From Porodaedalea pini (taxonomy: Eukaryota; Basidiomycota; Agaricomycetes; Hymenochaetales; Hymenochaetaceae), in NCBI GenBank assembly GCA_002794775.1, contig NBAY01000035.1, positions 419,898 to 483,897 of the forward strand: a DNA stretch of 64,000 nt, in the 5' to 3' direction. Positions 19,170 to 29,360 of the stretch are shown here, piece after piece. A program made the translations under genes and the position numbers. Numbering within the stretch: position 1 is the stretch's first letter; every line of letters starts with the position of its first letter. Under the pieces are notes generated by a model, which saw nothing but the letters and a program-made list of their open reading frames with translations, was not told the DNA's origin and made no database searches.

Positions 19170-22100
19170 GTTCGACAACCAGTGCTGTTCTAAGTACACA
19201 GAGACGTGAACAAATCGCAAATGCCAGCGTGCAGCGGACGTTCCGAGCTCTTCGAGGTCAGGCGACGTGTGTTTGTAACAAGCTCATTGGATGCTATTAC
19301 TAGTATTAGGCCACGTGTCATCGACGTGGACAGTCACGGAGCTCCGGAATCCATATGAATGAACGCGTCCTGAAGTACCATTAATATTTATCTTCATCGA
19401 GCAGGGGTCGCTGCACAGCATGCGCCTTGAGCCGTCGGGCGGGTGACGGGCCTAGGCGGTGAATCGCAGGGGGAAAGTAGGACAGGGAGACGGCGGAGCG
19501 TGAGATAATGACCCTGGGTATTTGTCATGATGTTGATGTAGGGCACACAATACATAGTTTTGCGGGTTGATTATACGCGAGGTGTGTCTTATCCGTTAAT
19601 ATCATTCTATGCGGTGATCTCGAATGGCTCGCATAGACTCTGTTCACTCCTCTCCAGTTTCCGCGATACGAATGCTTCAAGCTCAGATTGGTTACTGCTC
19701 TGGATCGACAAACCTCGAGTGCGCACAAAGCTGCTCTGTGCGGGACTTTCATAGCTGCAACGCTCGTGATACACTATCAAGGCAGACTGTACTCGATCTC
19801 CGGATATGTCCTTATCCATATTCCTCTCCCTTGTCTTACGTTCCTAACCATCTCTTCCTGTCTTATGATAACCAGTAACAAATCTCCGTCGTTCTTCGTC
19901 CGCTTTAAAGATCTCTACGTCAAGGAAGGCGTCAAGCCGCTCTTCGCAGCTGCTGTCCATGTATACTGTTGACCTTCGAAGGTGTGCCGCCTTTATCGGA
20001 ACATGCAGAGCCTCAGGAGTCAACGAACGATCGCGTGATTCAATTGATATGTTTTGTGTCACTCGTTAGTCTGCTTGCTTCGAATCGCTGTTGTCTTCCT
20101 CAGTCCTCTTCAATCATGCTAAGCAAGACTCCGTGCTCACCTTCCTATCTCTCCATGAGCCAATGACTGACGCTATGATGTTTTCCGAATAGAGCGGGCT
20201 GTTGATGTTGTCCTTACGTTCTACGGCCCAATTTTCCACCTGTCAAACCTGGCGCTAGGCATTCGTTCCGGAGAACCAAGCGCTGATGTGCGATCTTCGA
20301 AAGGCATGCCTCGCTCTTTGCATGTCTCGACTTGCTCTTATCTTTCCTTGCGGCATTGGACGCGGGAATTTCATCTCCGTTCGGATTTTGGAAGGTGAAC
20401 GTCGACCGCACTTGCTTTGGTATACCTCATGGTCATTCATGCTTCAATTTGTATCTCTTGCCCTTTCTTGAGCCTCAGGTACATAGCAAGACCAATAAAA
20501 GCCAGAGTGTCTACCAAATCGAAGCTTCGAAATTTGAATACAAACCTCGTGGTATTCGCTTTCAATTCATCCCTCTTCTAAGTCAGTCGCCCTCTTTGTG
20601 GTACTCATCGGATAACCAGCTTTTTGGCGTGGGACCGGACTCTGACTTGTCTCGTAAGCTTATTAGGTACCTTTCGGCTGACGGGTTTAATATGACCCTT
20701 TATCCCTTAGACTCCTTCAATTTACTGCTTGATTCCACATTGTTGGAGCAGCTAGAATAACATACCCGATTGATGATGCGAGGTGGCGTGTCTATTGGGA
20801 ATATTCCTGGATGTGCGAGAATCCTTGAGTCTCACCAATCGTTCACTGAATCTGACGTGTTGAGCCATTCAAGATACTGGTTCTCCGCCTTGGCACTGTG
20901 TTAACTAGTACTGTGCCTTTTAACAACTCTCTTTCCCCAAGTTCTGCGCCAATCTGCCAATATACCCAGATGTGGACTAGGTTCTATGATGGGTTCCCGT
21001 CCGATCGAAGGTTGTGAGGATAAAAAGGATAAAGTAGGATGCAAACATCTATCAACTCGGAAGAGTCTTTAAATTGCTTGTGTAGCTCGCCATGATAGCC
21101 TTGTAGGCGGGATCTATCGCTGATAATGGAAAGGTATCTCTTATCATTGTCTTCACGAAGTTCAACAATGTCACCCTGATGAAAAAGACTCCATCCATTC
21201 CTTCAATTCTAGTGATACAAGTTCCTGCTAGTTATAGTAATATCGATGCATGATCTAATCAGCAAACCTTAGGATCGCACAAAGCAACGTCTTTTGGAAG
21301 TTCGCCTGCGGCGTAGCTGCAACATTGTCAATGCGCCCCGATGTTTTGGAAGCATGGGATTTACTAGTTCTCTGGGTAAGTAAAAGCCTATCCGTCTTAT
21401 CTAGTCATTATGTTTATAACAAGTTCAATTCTTTTCTTCAAAATTTTTTGCAATGAGTACTCTGTCTCTCTTCACCCGCTTCAAAGATATCTACGTCAAA
21501 GAAATTATAGAATGCTCTTTGCAGACTCGGAACTCGCCGTTGTTGACAAGTTAATGCTTCGGATCATACATATCCAAACTGGACACAATCTCAACGGCCT
21601 CCATTAGATTGTATCCTACAAAAACACGCTTTCGGCTTTCTTGCCCGCTGTAAAGTGATCTACGTCTAGAAAGGAGTCAAAGCGGTCTTTGTAAACGTAT
21701 TGCCACGAGCACTGTGCTTCTTCACAGGGGTCGCCATCTTCCCCAGAGCCAACGAATGAGGAGCGCAACACCTCGAGGGTGGCAAATGGTGTTTATGGGG
21801 CTAGGGATTATCTATTTGCCGCAAGCCTCTACAGAGGTTCGTTCGATTAAAACGGCTGGGATATATTTTAATATATTGATTCTTTTTGACTCTAGCCAAT
21901 ACTTCGAGTGACAAAATGTTGCTTTCCTCAGATCGGTCGAAATTGAGTTTATTCTTTCGTAAGTATACGAAGCAGTCAGGAGACCTGCTGCTTTCAAAGG
22001 CTCACCAGATCGCATTTCGATCTGCTTCGTTGGCTTCGCGCCCCAAACTCACCTCGTTTCCAAAGACCAGCATCTAGTCCATCAGCCTGCGAGCCACTTC

Positions 22101-22764
22101 ATGTTTTTCCTCGACTTTTCTGTGGCATCTAGAAGACAGACACCAGGGGTGCAATATATCAGAAGGGACATGTCTAAATTCATCCATGGATATACCGGCA
22201 CAATGCTTCAATACTGTGATGCTCAACGTGTACTGGAAGGGGCGGGAGTCTGTGAGTTTAAGAAGGGAGGCACTCTTCTATCTTTGTTACTATGTGCCAT
22301 ACGTTTACCTCATTTGCAGATATCAGCGTCTACTTGATAAAACATGCATGGCATGTCTCTCGGGTTTCCTATTTTCACTCTTACCTGTGGCTTCTCTGCG
22401 ACATGATGCAGTCCGATTGAAGCGGCACAACGTATCTGAGGAAGGTGTCTAATTTACCTATGACTTATACCTGAAGCTTCCCATACTTGGATGCAGCCTC
22501 GTGGTTTCCCACTATTGGAGGCACGAGTCTGTCAAAGGGGATAAAAAGGAGGCATCTTGTGAACTTGAAAATCATGCGCTCATCACCCTATTTGCACTGC
22601 AGCTATAATTCGATCACTCTATACTTCTTGTGTATAACACTTAACGGACTATTGAGCGCTGCGAGAGTAATATCTAATGGCCCTCCCGCATGTGCAAACC
22701 CCGGTGCCCTCTGTGGAAGCTGTCATTCACTCCTTATCCTCACATTCCGTCGCTGCACGTAGCA
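19170..22764. other. Host intergenic region with repeats, no gene supported
   Basis: CpG-rich compared with 5036-19110. It holds a diverged copy of the bZIP upstream region (19225-19540) and three short related segments near 19885-19965, 21465-21535 and 21635-21700. All of these centre on a sequence like TTTAAAGATCTCTACGTCAA, which in the first copy could encode VRFKDLYVKEGVK. Several open stretches exist, but none has a recognisable family, consistent splice pattern or conserved partner in the window. Confidence 0.5.
19225..19540. repeat. Diverged duplicate of the bZIP gene upstream region
   Basis: Aligns by eye with about 26070-26450. Shared blocks include ATAACAAGCTCA-like, GACGTGGAC, CATCGAGCA, GCACAGCATGCGCCT, GGCGGGCGGGTG-like, GGAGACGGCGGAGCGTG-like and ATTTGTCATGATGTTGATG, all in the same order. 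No bZIP coding sequence follows it. Confidence 0.75.
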
Positions 22765-23597
22765 ATGGATCAAGTAAGTCTATAACCTCCATGTTACTTG
22801 CTCCACTGTTGACAAAAAGATCTCGCTACCTAAGGTGATGAGCTCCAAGTCCTGGTTCAGATCTTGGAATGTTTGCAGAAGCAGGACAAAAACCAGGACC
22901 AGGAACGACGTAAAGAGCATGCCGCCTCATTCAGAGATTTGTGCACTATGTTTGCTACTACTGTACGTTGCATCTCCCAAGTTCTTAAGGTTGTTCTCTG
23001 GCCACAATGTAAGTACTAACATGAATGATGTCCACATCACAGTGCATCTTTGCAGCCTCTCTGGGTGCTATATTCTTGCAATACGTCCAGAGCACCATAG
23101 CTGCGCGTCCAGTTGGCCATCCTGGAAAGGGAACAGATGTTGTCGTCAATCTCTTTTTCTTCACTTCCATAGTGTTGTCAATCATTGCTACGTTGAGGCT
23201 CGCAACTGGAGCCGCTTCTTCCTCGCCAAATTATGCCAACTCCCTGTACATGGTCAAAAAACTCATCATCGATAATCCGTTCATTCGTCTGTTCCTCCAC
23301 ATGGTCAGGGGCGAGAATGATACATCAGACGCTTCAGACACTAGCGGGGTGGTTGATGTGGACGATCATGGCCATGCCACAGAAAATGCGAGTTTTATGC
23401 TCACTGCTACTGCATTGATGGTACTTTCCATGGAAGTTCTCTTCTTTGGGGCAATGGTATTTGCTTGGGCTGAACAGCCACGAGCAGTGTCTATTTCACT
23501 TACAGTCATAGTAGCTTATTTTGGTCTCAGTTTTCCCATAGCCGTATCTTTACAGACATACATGATTGACCTGTTAAGTAGAAGGCGGCGGGGATAA
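22765..23597 (+). CDS. Small predicted multi-pass membrane protein, three exons
   Basis: Proposed exons are 22765-22773, 22843-22962 and 23043-23597. Introns have gtaagt...gatgag and gtacgt...cacag boundaries, the second with a TACTAAC branch-like site. The product is 227 aa. It has a charged helical N-terminus (QDQERRKEHAASFRDL), then hydrophobic segments near residues 43-60, 75-97, 145-170 and 180-205, with an acidic loop (TSDASDTSGVVDVDDHG) between the second and third, and a basic end (RRRRG). The layout resembles small fungus-specific membrane proteins of unknown function, such as DUF6535-like families, but this link is only a guess. A fragment of a paralogue lies at 23985-24150. Start and first intron are the least certain parts. 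Confidence 0.6.
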
Positions 23598-23984
23598 AGG
23601 TCTGTCCATATCTTCTTTCTTTTCATACCTGTCCTGTCCCATCCTTATCCATCTTTTGTACGTGGTGTTTGTAGTAAGCTATCATGCATTGATTCTTTGA
23701 TATTTGAAGTCATACGAAGAGAGCTGGTACTTCCCACACAGTTTATTCCATTCCCCGTATCTTCCACAAGTTGTGACGGATCATTTAATTCTGTAAACAC
23801 TGTCTTGTTTTCTTAGAGTCTGACGTTGGAAATGTTTTTGCCTGGAGAAGTAGATGATATCCGAGGAAAACAGCCGAGTGAATGTACAGACAACGGCACC
23901 AGCAGAGAAGCAGAGCTCGACTCGCTCAGAAACTTTAGTTCGCTGTCATATTTCGTCGACTTGCATGCCCCCTCCACCTTCGCA

Positions 23985-24150
23985 CTAGTGTGAGATGCTA
24001 CACCAACAGTCGTACAGCCTCACTGGACGCAACGTTCTTACAATATGTGCAGAGTGCATTCGACTCGCGTGCTGCAGACGTTTCTGAGAAGCGAATCAGT
24101 GATATTGCCTATGCACTTCTATTCTTATCGGCCACGAGCGGAAGAGGATG
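23985..24150 (+). pseudogene. Fragment of a paralogue of the upstream membrane protein
   Basis: Encodes ASLDATFLQYVQSAFDSRAA, which matches ASLGAIFLQYVQSTIAARPV of the intact gene, then a degraded version of the next hydrophobic segment (AYALLFLSAT). No continuation of the later membrane segments is seen. It is probably the remnant of a tandem duplication. Confidence 0.6.
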
Positions 24151-24469
24151 TGGCACACATTCGAGAAGGACGCCGCGCGCATCAAGGCTGTGCATTATTA
24201 ACAAGGGCTATAGAAGCCAAGAGATCTCCCCTTGTGCATGATTTGGTCGAGGTCGAGGTGCAAGCGCTCAGTGCTCATCCAATTTCTTTTGACCGCAGAT
24301 CCCGAGAAAGAGATAGTCGCCGTACTTCAGGAGACAGAGTTCCCTTCCTTCCATCCGCACCCATTCCAATAAAAACCTTCTCCGATTAAACTGTATTCCG
24401 TTGTTGATGCTCCCCGCCTCACCAACGAGCGCGTGAATCTGGATCGTGCGATGTACACGGATGGAACAT

Positions 24470-25830
24470 GCTGGGCCTTCGATGAAATGCAGCGCGATGC
24501 GTTTTCCGCTACAGTCCACTACGCACGGATCAAGATCCTTGAAGGTAAGACTTAGGGGAGCTGTCCAGTCACCGTATACATTGTATGTGGATGCACGGCG
24601 TATTTAATCCCAATTTGACATCCGATACAATGCAGTGCGTTCTCCCTTGCAGTCCGCTACGAGCGGGAGAGTTCCGCGAGGCAAGAATGAGAAAGGGCGA
24701 GAAGATAGAGTCTTTACGGTCGCCGAAATTAGTGTATGTGTTCGTGTGCCACATTGATTTGATTTGGATTTGAAATGCTTGTTTGATTTCCGTCAGTCTG
24801 TCTTGTTCTTTTTTTTCACCTTGTGTTTCTTTTCAAGGGCATTGAAGAAAAAGGAACGAAGAGCGAAGAACGGTTCAGAGCAGCGAGGATGGAAAAGATG
24901 TGTGAGTGCGCGTGTATGGTTGAAGTCCAAGATAAGTTATTTGAACATATCTGATGAGGAACAAATAGTGAGCCGAAGACGAATGGGAAATGAGAAACGC
25001 ACGACGGAGAGTAAGAACTTAGTCCGTCCTCCGATGCGATGCATCCGCCTTCATACAGTCCGTTACGTGCGGAGCGAGGTCTTGGGAGAGAAAGTTCGGG
25101 TGTCCGATCATCCGCGTACTTCACATATTGGTGTTTTGTTTAGAGCGACAATGACACATTTCGTTTACTTTTTTTTCAGCCCGGTCTCTTTTCTAGCTCG
25201 TGTTGTTTGAAGCTCCTTGAGGAAGCTGAGGGACAATGAGCGAAGAAGCAGGATTCAGAGAAGAGATGTGTGTGTTTGACGTCCGTTCGAAGCCACATGA
25301 ACGAGAATAATGAGAGCGAAAGAACGAAAGCGGAGCTGAGGAAGGAGACACCAGAGCCCAAATGCGGCCTTCGATGCAATGCAATACAATGCGATGCGAC
25401 GCGTGCTTCCCGTACAGTCCGCTACGCGCGGAGTGAGGTCCCGGAAAGTAGCACGAGACAGTGCGGTGAGATTGGTGCTCCTTTGGGTCGCTAAACGTAT
25501 CGCATGCGCCCATACCCTGTCCTGTGTCAAGAAAGCGGTACATTCGATTCCATTTGATTTATTTTATTTGCGGTTGTTGATTGTATTCTTTAGTCCCAGC
25601 TTGTATTCTTGAGACCTTGAAAACAAGATATGTTAATTTCTAGTGAAGAAAGCAAGATAGGCCTAGGGAGCAGAGCGGACGGATATCGACGGGGTGCGTG
25701 TGTACGGGTGAGGTCCAATCATAGTCGTCCGAAGACTTCCGACAAGAGGGGGCGAATGAGAAGAGAGGAAGAGATTGAAAGATCGTCGGATGTTGCGGAT
25801 TTGGTAGGATTCAAAGAACTTGACGGGAAG
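24470..25830. repeat. Imperfect tandem repeat region upstream of the bZIP gene
   Basis: Four related segments near 24470-24545, 24630-24700, 25020-25100 and 25360-25450 share a core close to ACAGTCCGCTACGCGCGGAG, preceded by GCGATGCG-like runs. Between them are A/G-rich blocks (near 24820-24960, 25215-25340 and 25640-25790) that also resemble each other. Units are about 350-400 bp and diverged. No coding function is supported. Confidence 0.55.
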
Positions 25831-26059
25831 ACAGCATCGATAATCACCCTCGAGCAGGAGATCTGATATTGCTGAGGCAGGGTAAGAAGGGATATTAATG
25901 CCGTCGGAGGATGACTCGAAGAATAGTAATAGGCATGTGTCGCAGTCGGCGGTGTGTCGGAGCGCTCGTCAACGGCCGCGGGCACAGGACAAGCTATTTG
26001 AGTGCAAGTTGCAGTGCATTGAACTGAGTTCACGGAGGCGTAAACAGGCCGCGATTGCC

Positions 26060-26455
26060 AGGGCCAGAGGGCGAGTGTTCGAGGATGTTCCGCGACGTTC
26101 GAGGCGCCAGCGTGTGTGTGTGTGTTGATAACAAGCTCAGCAAATGGGACCAGGCCGCGCGTCGACGACGTGGACGATGCTGCGGAACGCATACGGCGCG
26201 TGCGTGTCCTGCTGGCCGGTGCAGTGCGAGCGCCTATCCGAAGGCAGGGACGAGCAGGACGCGTGATGATTGCAGGTACAATCTATCCCCATCGAGCACG
26301 CGTCGGTGCACAGCATGCGCCTCGTTCCCGCGCCGCGAGGCGGCGGGCGGGTGGCGCGCTGTACATTCCAGGGGAAGGAAGGACGGGGAGGCGGTGGAGC
26401 GTGGGAGAGATGAGCGCGTGATTCGGGGGATTTGTCATGATGTTGATGGGATGCC
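26060..26455. repeat. bZIP upstream block also present at 19225-19540
   Basis: Same ordered blocks as the diverged copy 6.8 kb away. Lies 0.6 to 1.0 kb before the bZIP start codon, includes a short GT run (26109-26125), and is very GC-rich. Whether it is a promoter element or a duplicated gene remnant cannot be told from sequence. Confidence 0.7.
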
Positions 26456-26495
26456 GGCTGAGCCGAGGCAATGCGCTATCAATGGCTTATCCTAT

Positions 26496-26920
26496 CGAGT
26501 CATCTCTCCTGCAGCCCTGCTGCCCTGCGGTCCCGCTGTGTTATCCTCTTTTGGCGTTCTTTCTTCTGCCCTTGCTCTTGGGCTCGCCTGCGCCGTAGCT
26601 CTCGACGTCGTTCGCAGCAGGTGTCGAGTCAACTTGAAGGGATCGCATTGGGCAGGAAAGCGCGCTGGACGCGAGGAATCAGATGGAGAGCAGCGGCGCA
26701 GCGACGCGCAGTGCTCGGGTACATTATGAAAGAATGTGGCGGTGCGTGCGAATCCTAGGACACGGGCGCCTCTGAGCTTGAAAACTTCCTTATAACAGAA
26801 CGAGTCACTCACTGCATTCCTCACCCACCTCTCTCTCTCCCACCGCGACCATCCACTGCACTGGTCGTCTGCTAGCGCTCGCAGCGTAACTCGTAAGTCC
26901 ACTTTCCTCTCTATAAAGTT
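26496..26920 (+). promoter_or_regulatory. Possible bZIP promoter: near-consensus Gcn4 sites and TATA
   Basis: CGAGTCA occurs at 26496-26502 and 26801-26807, one base off the Gcn4 site TGAGTCA. A TATAAA lies at 26912-26917. No ATG occurs between about 26730 and the start codon, so yeast-style upstream ORFs are absent in this stretch. Autoregulation is a guess. Confidence 0.3.
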
Positions 26921-27083
26921 CCCCCGTGTCGCGTCATCTCTGTGCTCCGTTCTCCGTTTCTGAATATCAAAGTCTCGTTCCCGTGCGAGGCAGCGTCTGT
27001 GCCACACCCCCCTTTTATACCTTTCAATCTCAAATTCGAGTATTTGCGATTCGATTCGACTCGTATCGACTCAGTCTGCTATC

Positions 27084-28838
27084 ATGCACACGACGCATGC
27101 ATCGCATGCGTCCGTATCCGTATCCGTAAGGTCGGAAGAGCAGCAGCACATCGATGACGTTGACGCGCAACTGCCTCGACAAGATGTACTGATCCAACCC
27201 TGGTCCACGACCGATCACAGAATCTCCTCGCCGGCCGACGTAGCATTGTCGCCCGCCGCGCTAACACAGCACTCCGCGCCGTACTCATCTCCCGCCATTC
27301 GGCCCGCTCAGAACACCTTCACCAACAACAACGGTCAAGATGTTCGTTTCTCTCTAAGCGTCGACTCCCGTCCGCAAAACTCGACCACGTCAATTTACTA
27401 CAATGGTCAACCCCCTCGCAACCTTGAGAGTCCCGCACTCCCAAGTTCAGCCCCCGCCTTACACCATGGCCCGGTAAACGCACCCAACGCACGTCCTCGG
27501 ACAAACTTACCCGTCTTCGGCACAACAACAACACTTGCAGCCCATTATGGCATACCGACCAAACTCCCGCCTATTCCACGTGTTAACAACAACAACAGCA
27601 GCAGCAGCAGCAGACCTCCAGTTCCTCGTTTTAACGAACCCGCCCCTTCGTCCTCCTCTTCGACGTCGACGATAAATACCCAATATCAGCACCCCGTCCC
27701 CGGTGACAACTACCCGATCAACCCTATACAATCCTGTATAGCTGAATATATAAATATGCTCCACAACAATGTCGACGAGAACGGCAGCGCATCAGCGCCT
27801 GCTGTTCCGCCCTCCCCCGCGGGAGCTCCCTTCACACTGGAACCGACCGCGGAGGAGGCCGCACAGAACATCAGCGATGCGCTCTTTGGTGAGTTTTTCG
27901 GTGCCATTCACTACACCAAGCAATCTCGAATGACTCATCGAGCATCCGATTTCGTAGGCGGAGCAGGCGACTTCACCGCCTCGGCATGGAATGAGTACCT
28001 GACGTCTCCCTTCCTGGACGACGAGTCGCCCTTCGATTCCCTCCTTGACACTCCAGCAGGCGCTCCGGGCATGCACGACTTCTTCACTTCCCCCGTCGTC
28101 GCTGATGCCGGTTCCAGCGCATTCGACCCTTCTTTTACCGACGTCCCACTCTTCCCCCAGGCAGGATCGGCTGGCTACTCTGAAAACAGCGATGACTTTT
28201 CCAAAATGTCGCTCACGACCGTCTCGCCGCCATCTGTGACTGCATCTGGATCTGCATCCCCGTCAAAACCAGCCGCTCCGAGCTTTGAGGGCATGTACAC
28301 GATGTCCCCAGCGACTCCTGCGCTCGAGCCATCCTCCACGCAGACTTCGCCGCTCGTCAACGACGTTTCCATGGCTTCTCCGAACCCAAATGCGGCGGGT
28401 CGCAAGAAGAAGGTGCCGACGGGTACGCGCAAGAACATCACGCCCGATACACTCGTCCCGCTCGAGGCGCCGACGCAGCCGCGTAACTACATCATGCCCT
28501 CGACAACCTCGCGCAAGGCGGTACCAGCCGTCTTTGCTCGTAAGCGGTCACGCTCCGCGGCGTTTGGTGGAGATGAGGAGGATGAGCTCGCCGGTTCCGA
28601 CGGCGGTGCGCTGGACCTTCCGGCAAATGCGACTGAGGCGGAGGCGATCGCGGCGAAGAGGCGACAGAACACGCTTGCGGCGCGACGCAGTCGGAAGCGC
28701 AAGCTCGAGTATCAGCGTGAGCTCGAGGAAGGGTTGGAGGCGGAGCGGAGGGAGAAGGAGATGTGGCGCGAGCGCGCGATGATGCTCCGAGCGCAGGTAA
28801 TGCAGCTCGGGATGCCTGAACCGTTTAGGGAAGGTTGA
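27084..28838 (+). CDS. GCN4: Gcn4/CPC1-like bZIP transcription factor
   Basis: Nuclear DNA-binding regulator, probably of amino-acid starvation genes by homology to Gcn4/CPC1. The continuous frame encodes 584 aa, but a likely 69-nt intron at 27889-27957 (gtgagt...cgtag, in phase) reduces it to 561 aa and joins LFG to GAGDFTASAW. The N-terminal half is low-complexity (Ser, Pro, Asn and Gln rich, with an Asn-Ser run near residues 170-180). An acidic-aromatic segment around LTSPFLDDESPFDSLL looks like an activation domain. A conserved pre-bZIP stretch (RKNITPDTLVPLEAPTQPRN, VFARKRSRS) is followed by the basic region NTLAARRSRKRKLEYQRELE and a short leucine zipper ending at the C-terminus. The N-x2-AARRSR signature is that of the Gcn4 group. 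The start is the first ATG after a long ATG-free leader. Confidence 0.85.
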   Translation: MHTTHASHASVSVSVRSEEQQHIDDVDAQLPRQDVLIQPWSTTDHRISSPADVALSPAALTQHSAPYSSPAIRPAQNTFTNNNGQDVRFSLSVDSRPQNSTTSIYYNGQPPRNLESPALPSSAPALHHGPVNAPNARPRTNLPVFGTTTTLAAHYGIPTKLPPIPRVNNNNSSSSSRPPVPRFNEPAPSSSSSTSTINTQYQHPVPGDNYPINPIQSCIAEYINMLHNNVDENGSASAPAVPPSPAGAPFTLEPTAEEAAQNISDALFGEFFGAIHYTKQSRMTHRASDFVGGAGDFTASAWNEYLTSPFLDDESPFDSLLDTPAGAPGMHDFFTSPVVADAGSSAFDPSFTDVPLFPQAGSAGYSENSDDFSKMSLTTVSPPSVTASGSASPSKPAAPSFEGMYTMSPATPALEPSSTQTSPLVNDVSMASPNPNAAGRKKKVPTGTRKNITPDTLVPLEAPTQPRNYIMPSTTSRKAVPAVFARKRSRSAAFGGDEEDELAGSDGGALDLPANATEAEAIAAKRRQNTLAARRSRKRKLEYQRELEEGLEAERREKEMWRERAMMLRAQVMQLGMPEPFREG

Positions 28839-28904
28839 GGCAGGGTGTCGTTTCGTTTATGCGATCGTATGCTCCCCATTTCTCCTTGATCTTTCTTCTC
28901 CTGC

Positions 28905-29360
28905 ATCGTTCATCCACCCATGTTATGCCCCATGCACGCGTCTCCATTCTATGCATTCCTTGGACCCACATAAAGCACAAGCCGACCGCGTCACCGGTCT
29001 TCTCATCCCTTTTCATTGCTCTTTCGTTCCACGTCTCATCAAAGTGACATTCGGCATCCCGTGTACTGTTACACATTTTCACCATCGTTCCCCACCCACT
29101 TGCTTGGGGTGCCGTCTTACCCCCTCCATTGCGCATCTGATATTCTCCCTGGTTTTCGAATTGATTCCTTTAATGCGTCTCACACCAGTTCACGAGCGTC
29201 TCTATATCATATCCCTTTTCACATTCTGAGTTCGTCGCTCATCGTTCAATATGGCCGTTTGTTTCTCTTTTGGCCATTGACTGCCCGACTTTTTTCGATT
29301 GAACGTTCGAAGCAAGTTACATAGGTGGTTCGTCTAAAGCGGTTCATATTTTTTTCGTTT
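28905..29360. repeat. bZIP 3' flank, duplicated at 31850-32290
   Basis: Shares ordered blocks with 31850-32290, among them CATGTTATGC, CCCACATAA, AAAGTGACATTCG, CCCGTGTACT, CCACCCAC, GGCGCCGTCTT-like, CTCCATTG and TTGGCCATT. Probably the 3' UTR and beyond. Confidence 0.8.

Noticed and set aside
26109..26125. GT-rich run as a possible regulatory or Z-DNA element
   Set aside because: A short simple repeat of a kind common in GC-rich fungal promoters, with nothing specific to support a function.
26055..26729. 224-codon GC-rich open frame upstream of the bZIP gene
   Set aside because: Arg/Ser/Ala-rich composition typical of GC-rich noncoding DNA. It overlaps the duplicated upstream block, which is not conserved as a reading frame in the other copy.
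28285..28782. 165-codon Arg-rich frame inside the bZIP gene
   Set aside because: It is the +1 shadow of the bZIP coding frame, which carries the recognisable domains.
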